Shown here one piece after another: positions 1-8,460 of a DNA stretch of 64,000 nucleotides. Under the pieces are notes generated by a model. The model was not told where the DNA came from and did no database searches. It saw only the letters and a list, made by a program, of their open reading frames with translations. Position 1 is the stretch's first letter; each line of letters starts with the position of its first letter. Location: assembly GCF_003049735.1 (NCBI RefSeq), contig NZ_PIRM01000001.1:186001-250000 (forward strand), read 5' to 3'. A program made the position numbers and the translations under genes. Origin of the DNA: Campylobacter concisus (lineage in GTDB: Bacteria; Campylobacterota; Campylobacteria; Campylobacterales; Campylobacteraceae).

Positions 1-925
<925 letters not shown>

Positions 926-1057
926 TTATAAGCATCACTTCCTTGTTAAGGATAAAAACTTAATAAGATATGTTTTTGCAAAACTTTGTTTATGACTTTT
1001 AACTTTATCAAGTAGTGTTAAATAAGAGATTTATCTAATATATCTTTTATTTAACAC

Positions 1058-1177
1058 TGCCCGTGACTATACAGACGAGGAAACGCCTTGCTCCATCTCG
1101 AACCAAGAAGCTAAGCTCGTCCTGGCTGATGATACTCTCCCTTACTGGGATGTTGGAAAAGTAGGTCGTTGCGGGCT
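1058..1177 (+). rRNA. rrf: 5S ribosomal RNA
   Basis: This is a 5S rRNA of about 120 nt. The terminal helix is visible as GCCCG at 1059-1063 pairing with CGGGC at 1172-1176. The internal segments CTCCATCTCGAACC and GGGATGTTGGAAAAGTAGGTCG are typical of 5S rRNA. It lies about 130 nt after the 23S gene and shares its transcription unit. I saw no tRNA in the spacer. The ends are set by the helix and may be off by one or two bases. Confidence 0.93.
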
Positions 1178-1396
1178 TTGTTAATTTTAATCTTCTTTAT
1201 CTAAGCAATCTTCTTTTAATATTATTTCTTAATTTATAACAAAATATCAAATCTTACATTTATTTATTTTTTAAATAATCAGACTTTTTATCTCTATGTT
1301 TATAAATATCTTTTAGTTTATGCTTTTATACAAGTGTTGACTAAAAACACCAAATATGATAGACTCCAAACCCAAATTTACCCAAAAAGGACAAAA

Positions 1397-1843
1397 ATGA
1401 AAAAGATTATATTCTCACTATTAGCAGCAGCTTCTACATTACTAGCAGCCATAAATTTAAACACCGCCACAAAAGAAGAGTTAATGAGTTTAGATGGTAT
1501 AGGATCTTCAAAGGCAGATGCAATAATAGAGTATAGAAAAGCAAATAAATTTAACTCAATAGAAGATATAAAAAATGTAAATGGTATAGGCGATAAGACA
1601 TTTGAAAATTTAAAATCAGATATATCAGTATCAGGCACTACAAAAATAGACGACACAAAATCTAAAATAAAATCTAAAAAAGATGAGATAAAAGAAAAGG
1701 TAAGCAAAAAGAGTGATGAAGTAAAAGAGAAAAAAGATAGTGCTAAAGATGATAGTATAAAAGAGATAAAAGATAAGAAAGAAAGCCTAAAAGATAAAGC
1801 AGAGAAAAAGAGTAAAGCTAAAAAAGAGAAGAGCAAAGAGTAA
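1397..1843 (+). CDS. ComEA-like helix-hairpin-helix protein with a long charged tail
   Basis: This is a 148-residue protein from the ATG at 1397, which follows AAAGGACAAAA. In-frame upstream codons exist but lack a ribosome site. Residues 1-18 form a signal peptide or membrane anchor. Residues 20-73 are a double helix-hairpin-helix of the ComEA type (LNTATKEEL, LDGIGSSKA, VNGIGDKTF), a fold that binds double-stranded DNA without sequence specificity and in ComEA receives incoming DNA during natural transformation. Residues 83-148 are almost entirely Lys, Glu, Asp and Ser, far longer than in short ComEA proteins. The tail codons are nearly all purine, so the coding strand is strongly purine-skewed. 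A periplasmic DNA-binding role in uptake is inferred. Confidence 0.85.
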   Translation: MKKIIFSLLAAASTLLAAINLNTATKEELMSLDGIGSSKADAIIEYRKANKFNSIEDIKNVNGIGDKTFENLKSDISVSGTTKIDDTKSKIKSKKDEIKEKVSKKSDEVKEKKDSAKDDSIKEIKDKKESLKDKAEKKSKAKKEKSKE

Positions 1844-1891
1844 TAAATCTAGAAATTTATAAAAATTCTTACATAAAGTATATAAAAATAG

Positions 1892-1914
1892 TTAGGAGCG
1901 CATAGCGTTCCTAA
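1892..1914. terminator. Hairpin between convergent genes
   Basis: The arms TTAGGAGCGC (1892-1901) and GCGTTCCTAA (1905-1914) form a 10-bp stem with one G-U pair and a 3-nt loop. It lies between the convergent ComEA-like gene and the Rrf2 gene. Read on the minus strand it is followed by CTATTTTTATA, so it could end transcription from the Rrf2 side. The plus-strand side lacks a clean T run. Confidence 0.5.
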
Positions 1915-1991
1915 TAAATAAAATAGATTGGTTTTTTATATATCAGCCTACTTTTTAAATTCTATAACTTAGTTTGCCTGTTTTTTAAATT

Positions 1992-2408
1992 TTATAAATT
2001 AATAAGTTCATCTAATAGATCTTGTAAAGTAATACTCCTTAAACTATCCTCTAAAGCTTCTTGTGCTTTTAAAAAGTGACCAGTTAAGAGTCCCTCGATC
2101 TTGCTACCAAGCGGGCAGGCTTTGGGCGAGTCAGAGTGGATCTTAAAAAGTTTTTCTTTATCATTTACTGCGTTAAAAATTTGAAGGAGGGTTATATCTT
2201 TTGGCTCTTTCGCAAGACTCACACCACCAACTCCAGCTACGACATTCACGAGTCCTGCAGCCTTTAGAGTGCCAAGCAGACGCCTAACTATGACAGGATT
2301 TGTGTTTATACTACCTGCTATAAATTCGCTCGTGACTTTCTCGCCTTTGAAAAAACAAGCTGCTAAAACTACATGGATCGCGGTTGAAAACTTGATCCCT
2401 ACTTGCAT
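1992..2408 (-). CDS. Rrf2-family transcriptional regulator
   Basis: This is a 138-residue Rrf2-type winged-helix regulator. The N-terminal HTH region matches the family (KFSTAIHVVLAACF, then NTNPVIVRRLLGTLKAAGLV and the wing GVGGVSLAKEP). Only one cysteine (ACPLG, near residue 97) lies where iron-sulfur Rrf2 proteins have three, so it probably does not carry a cluster and resembles the YwnA subgroup. It is the last of three minus-strand genes after a cupin and an NAD(P)-binding oxidoreductase, which suggests it controls them. It has its own -10-like TATAAT on the minus strand at 2432-2437. The ligand is unknown. Confidence 0.88.
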   Translation of the reverse strand: MQVGIKFSTAIHVVLAACFFKGEKVTSEFIAGSINTNPVIVRRLLGTLKAAGLVNVVAGVGGVSLAKEPKDITLLQIFNAVNDKEKLFKIHSDSPKACPLGSKIEGLLTGHFLKAQEALEDSLRSITLQDLLDELINL

Positions 2409-2431
2409 AACTGTCCTTGAAATTTTTTCTG

Positions 2432-2437
2432 ATTATA
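2432..2437 (-). promoter_or_regulatory. Possible -10 element of the Rrf2 gene
   Basis: The minus strand reads AAGTATAATC here, a good Campylobacter vegetative -10 (TATAAT), 24-29 nt before the ATG at 2408. I see no conserved -35, which is normal for this genus. Confidence 0.5.
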
Positions 2438-2473
2438 CTTTAAATTTTTACTAAAAGCAGTTTATTTTCAGTT

Positions 2474-2517
2474 TAGATTTGACAAGCCGACTTTTTGTGC
2501 CAGCTATGTCAAATCTA
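2474..2517. repeat. Perfect 11-bp inverted repeat upstream of the Rrf2 gene
   Basis: TAGATTTGACA at 2474-2484 is matched exactly by its reverse complement at 2507-2517, with 22 nt between. It lies in the 115-nt gap between the oxidoreductase and the Rrf2 gene. It may be a bidirectional terminator or attenuator stem, or a regulator site. It does not resemble the GTTGTAA-N9-TTACAAC sites upstream of the cupin gene. Confidence 0.55.
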
Positions 2518-2523
2518 TAATTT

Positions 2524-3207
2524 TTATGCTCGCTCGCCAACTGCTGTGAAGCGTTTTTGTATAATTTTTTTGTTTTTTAGCTCGTCTATGATCGCAAGCG
2601 CAAGGTCTGCATAGCTTATATAGCTCTCATTTTTTGAGTTTAAGATGAGATTATCTCCACCAAGCACGTATTTACCAGTACGAGCACCATTTGGGTCATA
2701 GTCGCCTGCTGGGCTTACGTATGTCCAAAGCAAATTGCTCCTATCTTTTAGCTCAAAATAAGACTCCGCGGTCGCCTTTGCCACGCCCATATATGCAGCC
2801 GGGAAGTCTGGCGTATCCATGACCATAGTGCCGTTGTCATCAACAAATAACGTGCCAGCGCCGCCAACTACGATGAGTCTTGTGCTAGTGCCTTCTAGTA
2901 AATTTACTAGGTGAGCGGCCACTTTTTTGTGAAGCGGGAAAGTCTCTTCGCTCCATGCTGCAAATGCGCTGATAACCGCGTCAAAGCCAGCTAGATCGGC
3001 CTTTGTAAGCTCGAAAATATCTTTATAAACAACCTTAACGATTTCGTTTTTATACTCTTTGTTTCTAACGATCGCTGTGACATCGTAACCTTGTTTTAGC
3101 GCTTCTTTTACTAAATTTGCACCGCTTTTGCCGTTTGCACCTATGATTGCTATTTTTATTATTTCTTCTTTAAATTTGATTTGTTTGATCGCACAGTCGA
3201 TAGACAT
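2524..3207 (-). CDS. NAD(P)-binding oxidoreductase (YwnB/NmrA-like atypical SDR)
   Basis: The protein has a Rossmann fold with the dinucleotide motif IAIIGANGKSGANLVKEAL near residues 18-36 and the pattern of small YwnB-like NAD(P)H-binding proteins (VVGGAGTLF near 113-121, VSPAGDY near 163-169). The listed ATG adds about 16 residues before the first strand compared with relatives. The conserved beta strand is preceded only by ATA codons (EEIIKIAIIG), so the exact start is uncertain. It follows the cupin gene by 41 nt and precedes the Rrf2 regulator. The likely role is reduction of a small quinone-like or aldehyde substrate under stress, which is an inference. Confidence 0.82.
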   Translation of the reverse strand: MSIDCAIKQIKFKEEIIKIAIIGANGKSGANLVKEALKQGYDVTAIVRNKEYKNEIVKVVYKDIFELTKADLAGFDAVISAFAAWSEETFPLHKKVAAHLVNLLEGTSTRLIVVGGAGTLFVDDNGTMVMDTPDFPAAYMGVAKATAESYFELKDRSNLLWTYVSPAGDYDPNGARTGKYVLGGDNLILNSKNESYISYADLALAIIDELKNKKIIQKRFTAVGERA

Positions 3208-3248
3208 TTTAAATTTACACTCGCACTTTGTGCCTAGCCTCGCTAAAT

Positions 3249-3623
3249 TTACAGCCAGCTTGGCTTTACGTCATCAACTATCACGCCGTCACTCATGGTG
3301 TATTGCTCTAGGCTACCGCGTTTTGTCTGGATACAGATCATTTTGATGCCGTTTTTGCCAGCTCTAAAGCACCTTTTGCCCTCTGGATCTATGCGCACCG
3401 CGTCTCCTTTGCTTACTTTTAGCACCTCACCGTCGATGAAAAGCTCACCCTCACCATCTAGAATGATGTAAAGTTCCTCGTTTTGCTTATGTGCATGGAC
3501 AAATGGCACGCTCACATTTGCCGGAAGCTCGTTTATAGATACCTCACAGCCAGTTAAATTTAAAGCCTCTTTTAGCTCGACTCTTGGCTCGTTTGCGATC
3601 TTTGCAACTTGATAATTTTTCAT
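3249..3623 (-). CDS. Cupin-domain protein
   Basis: This is a 124-residue single-domain cupin. The first cupin motif is visible as PFVHAHKQNEELYIILDGEGELFIDGE (roughly residues 40-66) with metal-ligand candidates H43, H45 and E50. The second motif is GDAVRIDPEGKRCFRAG (roughly 73-89); its usual histidine seems to be replaced by arginine or cysteine. It starts at ATG 3623 after AAGGAGAAC. It is the first gene of the cupin-oxidoreductase-Rrf2 group and sits behind a near-consensus promoter with two operators. The substrate cannot be told from sequence. Confidence 0.85.
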   Translation of the reverse strand: MKNYQVAKIANEPRVELKEALNLTGCEVSINELPANVSVPFVHAHKQNEELYIILDGEGELFIDGEVLKVSKGDAVRIDPEGKRCFRAGKNGIKMICIQTKRGSLEQYTMSDGVIVDDVKPSWL

Positions 3624-3643
3624 TTTGTTCTCCTTGTCTTTGT

Positions 3644-3666
3644 GTTGTAATATTTTTATTTACAAC
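3644..3666. promoter_or_regulatory. Operator 1: GTTGTAA-N9-TTACAAC
   Basis: This is a 23-bp inverted repeat with GTTGTAA at 3644-3650 and TTACAAC at 3660-3666. It lies immediately downstream of the expected transcription start of the cupin gene. Its architecture is identical to the site at 3693-3715, which argues for a regulator footprint. The Rrf2 protein encoded at 1992-2408 is the obvious candidate by proximity, and 23 bp fits an Rrf2 dimer. Confidence 0.75.
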
Positions 3667-3676
3667 TGATGAGCGA

Positions 3677-3705
3677 AGTATAATATTTTTTTGTTGTAAT
3701 GTCAA
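3677..3705 (-). promoter_or_regulatory. Near-consensus sigma-70 promoter of the cupin operon
   Basis: On the minus strand a perfect -35 TTGACA (3700-3705) is followed by a 17-bp spacer and the -10 TATACT (3677-3682). Campylobacter promoters normally lack a -35 box, so this one stands out. The -35 lies inside operator 2, and operator 1 begins just past the expected start near 3670. This is the geometry of a tightly repressed strong promoter. Confidence 0.8.
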
Positions 3706-3715
3706 GAGTTACAAC
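3693..3715. promoter_or_regulatory. Operator 2: GTTGTAA-N9-TTACAAC over the -35
   Basis: GTTGTAA at 3693-3699 and TTACAAC at 3709-3715 form a second 23-bp inverted repeat; the match extends to TTGTTGTAA/TTACAACAA (3691-3717). The 9-nt spacer contains most of the -35 box read on the minus strand. Its centre is 49 bp from that of operator 1. Confidence 0.75.
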
Positions 3716-3870
3716 AAAATTTTTATCATTTTTAAAATTCAATCTTTAAGCGGCACTAAAGCAGATACAGGGCATATTTATACAGTTTTTAGCTTGCTTA
3801 GCCTCTAGTCAGGTGGCGCCAGAGCTAGCTAGGGACACTTAAATTTAATAGTAAAAGGTGGTCATTTTAG

Positions 3871-4848
3871 ATGCAAGAGACTTACTCTCACCACTCTCAC
3901 GCCGAGCATGGCGGTATGCACATTCACACGAGCAATAAAACTGTTTTAAGAAATTCATTTTTTCTAATTTTCACATTCATGGTGGTCGAGGCGGTCTTTG
4001 GCTTCGTTTCAAACTCGCTTGCGCTTATTAGCGACGCATTTCACATGCTCTCAGACGCTGCGGCTCTCTTTTTGTCGCTGGTTGCTTTTAAGATCGCAGA
4101 AAAAAGGGCAAATTTACAAAAGACCTTTGGCTACAAAAGGGTCGAGATCATCGCTGCTTTTATAAACGCCATAGCTCTTGTCACACTTGCTATTTTTGTC
4201 ATAGTTGAGGCGATTGTGAGATTTTTTAATGAGCCACAGATCGAGTCAAAAACGATGCTTTTTGTTAGTATTTTGGGGCTTGTGGTAAATTTAGTCGTAG
4301 CTATTTATATGCATAAAAGCGCTGATACAAAAGAAAATTTAAATATGAAAGGTGCTTATCTACACGTGCTTGGTGATACGCTTGGCTCAGTTGGCGCCAT
4401 CGTTGCAGCGCTTCTTGTAATGAAATTTAACTTCACGCAGGCCGATAGCATCGCAAGTATCTTTGTCTCGCTACTCATCATAAAAAGCGGCGCTAGCTTG
4501 CTAAAAGATAGCTTTAATATCCTGATCGAAGCCGTGCCGCTTAAGCTTGATACGGATGAAATTTTAGGCGTTATAAAGGGTGTAGATGGCGTTAAAATCG
4601 TGCATGACCTGCATATCTGGGCGATAAATGCTGGCACGAATGCGCTCATAGCCCACGTGGTGGTGGATGATGCGCTAAGCGTGGCTGAAATTTCAAAGAT
4701 GATAAAGCGCATAGAACACGAGCTTTCTCACGCAGGCATCGGTCACGTCACGCTTCAGTTTGAGAGCGAGAGCCTTGGGCACAAAGCTGGTCTCATCTGT
4801 GAGCTAAATGACGATGAAGGACATGAGCACTTTGGACATTGTCATTAA
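3871..4848 (+). CDS. Cation diffusion facilitator metal exporter (CzcD/ZitB type)
   Basis: This is a 325-residue inner-membrane cation/proton antiporter of the CDF family, with six expected membrane helices in the first 210 residues and a cytoplasmic C-terminal domain. Metal-site residues are visible in TM2 (D55, H58, D62 of LISDAFHMLSDA) and TM5 (HVLGDTLGS). The N-terminus (HHSHAEHGGMHIH) and C-terminus (HEHFGHCH) are histidine-rich, as in zinc exporters. It starts at ATG 3871 after AAAAGGTGG. It is monocistronic and divergent from the cupin operon. Zinc is the likeliest substrate, but cadmium or cobalt cannot be excluded. Confidence 0.92.
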   Translation: MQETYSHHSHAEHGGMHIHTSNKTVLRNSFFLIFTFMVVEAVFGFVSNSLALISDAFHMLSDAAALFLSLVAFKIAEKRANLQKTFGYKRVEIIAAFINAIALVTLAIFVIVEAIVRFFNEPQIESKTMLFVSILGLVVNLVVAIYMHKSADTKENLNMKGAYLHVLGDTLGSVGAIVAALLVMKFNFTQADSIASIFVSLLIIKSGASLLKDSFNILIEAVPLKLDTDEILGVIKGVDGVKIVHDLHIWAINAGTNALIAHVVVDDALSVAEISKMIKRIEHELSHAGIGHVTLQFESESLGHKAGLICELNDDEGHEHFGHCH

Positions 4849-4965
4849 AATTTTTAAGAATAGAGCCAAGCTCTAGTGGTGGGCTTATGAAAAAATATAT
4901 TTATTGGCATTTAAATCAACTTTAGGCAAAATAAAGCCCAAAATTTAGTAAAAAGTAAAACTTAT

Positions 4966-6756
4966 ATGAAAAACATCAGAAATTTTAGCATCATCGCTCA
5001 TATAGACCACGGCAAAAGTACGCTTGCTGACCGCCTTATTCAGGAGTGTGGCGCCGTCAGTGACCGTGAGATGAGCAGCCAGATTATGGATACGATGGAT
5101 ATCGAAAAAGAGCGTGGCATCACGATAAAAGCCCAGTCTGTGCGCCTAAACTACGCACTAAATGGCGAAAATTTTGTTCTAAATTTGATAGACACCCCAG
5201 GACACGTCGACTTTAGCTACGAGGTGAGCCGCTCGCTAGCTAGCTGCGAGGGTGCGCTGCTAGTAGTGGACGCTAGTCAAGGTGTGGAGGCACAAACCAT
5301 CGCAAACGTCTATATCGCGCTAGAAAACAACTTAGAGATTATCCCAGTGATAAATAAGATTGACCTACCTGCGGCTGATCCTGCTAGAGTAAAAGACGAG
5401 ATCGAGCATATCATCGGACTTGACTGCTCGGGAGCGATCGAAGTGAGCGCAAAAACAGGCGTTGGCATAAAAGAGCTGCTTGAAGCGATCATCACGAGAA
5501 TTCCAGCGCCAAATGGTGATGTAAATAAGCCAACAAAGGCGCTCATTTATGATAGTTGGTTTGACAACTACCTTGGAGCACTTGCACTTGTGCGTGTTTA
5601 TGATGGTGAAATTTCAAAAAATGATGAAATTTTGGTTATGGGCACAGGTAAAAAACACATCGTGCTTGACCTCATGTATCCAAATCCTATCGCGCCGATT
5701 AAGACCAAAACGCTTAGCGCTGGCGAAGTTGGTATCGTTGTTTTAGGACTTAAAAATGTTAGCGACGTGCAAGTTGGAGATACGATAACGCAGTCAAGAA
5801 ATCCCCTAAAAGAGCCAGTTGGTGGCTTTGAGAGGGCTAAACCATTTGTTTTTGCAGGACTTTATCCGATAGAAACTGATAAATTTGAAGATCTGCGTGA
5901 CGCGCTGGATAAGCTAAAGCTAAATGATAGCTCGATAAGTTACGAGCCAGAGACCTCGGTCGCACTTGGATTTGGCTTTAGGGTTGGCTTTTTAGGTCTT
6001 CTTCATATGGAGGTAGTTAAAGAGAGGCTGGAGCGTGAGTTTGACCTTGATCTCATCGCCACAGCGCCAACTGTGACTTATGAAGTCATCCAAACTGATG
6101 GGCTAAATTTAAAGATACAAAACCCAAGCCAGTTGCCGCCTGTAAATAAAATAGACTCGATCCTTGAGCCATACGTGAAAGCGACTATCATCACACCAAG
6201 TGAGTTTTTGGGCAACATTATCACGCTTTTAAACAACCGCCGTGGCATACAAACAAAGATGGACTACATCACGACTGACCGCGTTTTGCTTGAGTACGAC
6301 ATACCGATGAACGAGATTGTGATGGACTTTTATGACAAGCTAAAATCAAGTACTAAAGGCTACGCGAGTTTTGACTACGAGCCTAGCGACTACCGCGTGG
6401 GCGATCTAGTAAAGCTTGATGTAAAAGTGGCTGGCGAGACGGTCGATGCACTATCTATCATCGTGCCTGAGAGTAAGGCGCAGACAAAGGGCAGGGACTT
6501 TGTAAAGGCGATGAAAGAGATCGTGCCACGTCAGCTCTTTGAAGTGGCGATACAAGCTAGCATCGGCAATAAAATCATAGCTAGAGAAACCGTAAAATCA
6601 ATGGGTAAAAACGTCACAGCTAAGTGCTACGGCGGCGACATCACGCGTAAGAGAAAGTTGCTTGAAAAGCAAAAAGAGGGTAAGAAACGCATGAAGGCGA
6701 TAGGTAAGGTGAATTTGCCGCAGGAGGCGTTTTTATCCGTCCTAAAAATAGACTAA
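4966..6756 (+). CDS. lepA: Elongation factor 4 (back-translocating GTPase LepA)
   Basis: This is a full-length 596-residue LepA. The GTPase motifs are G1 AHIDHGKST (residues 11-19), G3 DTPGH near 75 and NKID near 130, followed by domain II, the EF-G-like domains and the LepA-specific C-terminal domain ending [16 protein letters not shown]. It acts on the ribosome during elongation or initiation stress. It stands alone with 117 nt upstream, and the ribosome site is weak. Confidence 0.97.
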   Translation: MKNIRNFSIIAHIDHGKSTLADRLIQECGAVSDREMSSQIMDTMDIEKERGITIKAQSVRLNYALNGENFVLNLIDTPGHVDFSYEVSRSLASCEGALLVVDASQGVEAQTIANVYIALENNLEIIPVINKIDLPAADPARVKDEIEHIIGLDCSGAIEVSAKTGVGIKELLEAIITRIPAPNGDVNKPTKALIYDSWFDNYLGALALVRVYDGEISKNDEILVMGTGKKHIVLDLMYPNPIAPIKTKTLSAGEVGIVVLGLKNVSDVQVGDTITQSRNPLKEPVGGFERAKPFVFAGLYPIETDKFEDLRDALDKLKLNDSSISYEPETSVALGFGFRVGFLGLLHMEVVKERLEREFDLDLIATAPTVTYEVIQTDGLNLKIQNPSQLPPVNKIDSILEPYVKATIITPSEFLGNIITLLNNRRGIQTKMDYITTDRVLLEYDIPMNEIVMDFYDKLKSSTKGYASFDYEPSDYRVGDLVKLDVKVAGETVDALSIIVPESKAQTKGRDFVKAMKEIVPRQLFEVAIQASIGNKIIARETVKSMGKNVTAKCYGGDITRKRKLLEKQKEGKKRMKAIGKVNLPQEAFLSVLKID

Positions 6757-6776
6757 TGCGTTGTCTCGCTTTGTCA

Positions 6777-6914
6777 TACTTTGTTGTGTCTAAAATTTAC
6801 TCGGTCATTACCTATCATGGTAACTCCCGTCGTAAATTTCACCCACGTCTCGTTTGACTTTGCGATACCGCCGCAGCAAGGATATTGTTTTGGTGGATAG
6901 GTTTTGATTAAAAT
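6777..6914 (-). pseudogene. Possible gene remnant (46 open codons, no start)
   Basis: Between lepA and the tautomerase gene, the minus strand is open for 46 codons between a stop at 6915-6917 and a TGA at 6774-6776. It reads protein-like (TYPPKQYPCCGG, then KSNETWVKFTTG and TMIGNDRVNF). The first ATG comes only at codon 33 and there is no ribosome site. I do not recognise the family. It may be the decayed end of a gene or a dispersed genomic repeat. The rest of the 188-nt gap shows nothing clear. Confidence 0.3.
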
Positions 6915-6944
6915 TTAAGTACTAAATTTATAAAAAGGAGTGCT

Positions 6945-7175
6945 ATGCCGTTTGTGAAAATTTGCGTGACAAAAGAGGGTGATAGCCCAAGTGTGGAGCA
7001 AAAAGAGAAGATGATAAGCGGAGTCACTAAACTAATAAGCGAAATTTTAGGAAGAAATGCTCAAAATACTGTTGTTATCATTGACGAGATAGACACTAAT
7101 AATTACGGTATAGCAGGAGAGAGTGTGAGAAATCTTCGTAAAAAACAAAACGAGCAAAAGGAAGTGAAATGCTAA
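6945..7175 (+). CDS. 4-oxalocrotonate tautomerase family protein
   Basis: This is a 76-residue tautomerase-superfamily protein. The catalytic proline follows the initiator methionine (MPFVKICVTKEG), and the family pattern continues with SVEQKEKMISGVTKLISEILG and VVIIDEIDTNNYGIAG. It starts at ATG 6945 after AAAAAGGAG. Its last codons overlap the next gene by 7 nt. Members ketonise enols, but the substrate here is unknown. The C-terminal KKQNEQKEVKC tail extends slightly past the core fold. Confidence 0.9.
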   Translation: MPFVKICVTKEGDSPSVEQKEKMISGVTKLISEILGRNAQNTVVIIDEIDTNNYGIAGESVRNLRKKQNEQKEVKC

Positions 7176-7891
7176 GAGCGACATTATTAGCAGTTTTTGC
7201 AGCTGTCTTTCTAACTGGCTGCGTGGCTAAAGCTAGCCTTTGTCTATCGTGTGAGGGAATAGATGGTGTGCAAAGTGCGAGCATAAACAGCGAAGATAAG
7301 ATGTATTTTGAAGAGGTTATGAGGATACCGGCTGACTGCAGCGCTTGTAAAGGCAGAGGCGATGGTCTTTTTATAAATGGTGTCAAATATAAAAGTGATG
7401 TAGCAATAAACTGCTGCTTGGAAAAAAATATGATCGATACTAATGTTGGGCTAAAAAAGGTTTATTTCCACAGGATCGTCGATGCTAGAAGTAGCGCAAG
7501 ATCGATATATTACACAGGTGTTGAAGGAAATACTGCAGTTTTTAACTCAAATCCACGCCTTGAAGTGCTTTTTTACATGTTTTTGCAACGTGAGTTAAAT
7601 TCTCGTGGAATCGTTGTTGTCGATACTCAAACATCACCTTATACGTACAGGCTTGATTTTAGATTTGACGAGCTTAGAGGAAGCTATTCGGGAAGTTCAG
7701 AAATTTTAAATGGACATCTAAATGGGCTTCTTATTCTTTCAAATATAAATTTCAAAAAAACGTTACCAATCTCGACTAGACACCATGTGGAGAAGCTAGA
7801 GGTTTCAGAGTCTGGTCAGTTTGACTTTTTTATCGCACTTTTAGTTAAACAAGCTGCGATAAAAGTAGCCGATGAGATCACTAAACTTTAA
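7169..7891 (+). CDS. Cysteine-rich putative lipoprotein
   Basis: This is a 240-residue secreted protein with a type II signal peptide and lipobox (LTGC, lipidated cysteine at residue 17). The first 90 mature residues hold two CxxC pairs (CLSC near 26-29, CSAC near 56-59) and a CC near 77, which suggests a metal site or disulfides. The remainder resembles periplasmic lipoproteins of the LPP20/YajG style without motifs I can assign. It is coupled to the tautomerase gene by overlap and followed 11 nt later by another lipoprotein gene. Function unknown. Confidence 0.8.
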   Translation: MLRATLLAVFAAVFLTGCVAKASLCLSCEGIDGVQSASINSEDKMYFEEVMRIPADCSACKGRGDGLFINGVKYKSDVAINCCLEKNMIDTNVGLKKVYFHRIVDARSSARSIYYTGVEGNTAVFNSNPRLEVLFYMFLQRELNSRGIVVVDTQTSPYTYRLDFRFDELRGSYSGSSEILNGHLNGLLILSNINFKKTLPISTRHHVEKLEVSESGQFDFFIALLVKQAAIKVADEITKL

Positions 7892-7902
7892 AAGGAAAAA
7901 CG

Positions 7903-8460
7903 ATGAATAAATTTAAATTTTTAGCTATTTTTGGACTTTTTGTTTTATTTTTAACTGGTTGTGCACCAAGTCAAAGTGTTGTCGCATTTGATCCATATAA
8001 GGCTGCTGCGAGCCAGCAAAATAGCGGTTTTGAGGCCTACATAAGCGCAGTGCATGATAACCGCAAAAATAAAAGTACCATTGCTACGATCACTGATAGC
8101 AAAGGTACCGTAAAAGAATATGTCGTGCTTCAAAACGATCTTGCTACTTATTTTAGTGATTCGCTCAAAAAAGAGCTTATGGCGCGCGGTGCAAATGTAA
8201 ATGGTATGGGCGGCGTCGTAGTTGAAATTTTTATCAACGAATTTGAAGCAAATATGAGTGGATACGGCACTGATAATACAAAAGGTAATATTAAGATTAC
8301 ACTTAAGATCCAAAAAGGCGATCAAAGCATCGTTAAAAACATTTCAAATAATCAAACCAAATTTGAGTTGATTCCCACAGGTGGAGCATTTAAATCATTT
8401 TTGACTGAAATAATAAATGACGCTATCAAACGCACAGCAATTGCTATTTTAAATAGCTAA
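7903..8460 (+). CDS. Putative lipoprotein (YajG-like)
   Basis: This is a 185-residue lipoprotein with lipobox LTGC (cysteine at residue 20) and a mature start at CAPSQSVVAFDPY. The body has the pattern of YajG-like outer-membrane lipoproteins: a conserved DNR near residue 53, an alternating beta-rich core and a C-terminal helix (FLTEIINDAIKRTAIAILN). It starts at ATG 7903 after AAAGGAAAAACG. Its stop overlaps the start of comF by one base (TAATG). Paired with the upstream lipoprotein, it may form a small envelope module. The family assignment is tentative. Confidence 0.78.
   Translation: MNKFKFLAIFGLFVLFLTGCAPSQSVVAFDPYKAAASQQNSGFEAYISAVHDNRKNKSTIATITDSKGTVKEYVVLQNDLATYFSDSLKKELMARGANVNGMGGVVVEIFINEFEANMSGYGTDNTKGNIKITLKIQKGDQSIVKNISNNQTKFELIPTGGAFKSFLTEIINDAIKRTAIAILNS

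Noticed and set aside
1378..1836. Minus-strand frame opposite the ComEA-like gene
   Set aside because: It is the antisense shadow of a purine-rich coding strand (Ser/Phe/Leu-rich), and has no ribosome site.
2269..2454. Small plus-strand frame overlapping the Rrf2 gene start
   Set aside because: It is antisense to a well-supported regulator and ends in AT-rich promoter sequence.
4860..4880. TAGAGC-CAA-GCTCTA hairpin after the metal exporter gene
   Set aside because: The stem is only six pairs and is followed by G-rich, not T-rich, sequence, so it is not credible as a terminator.
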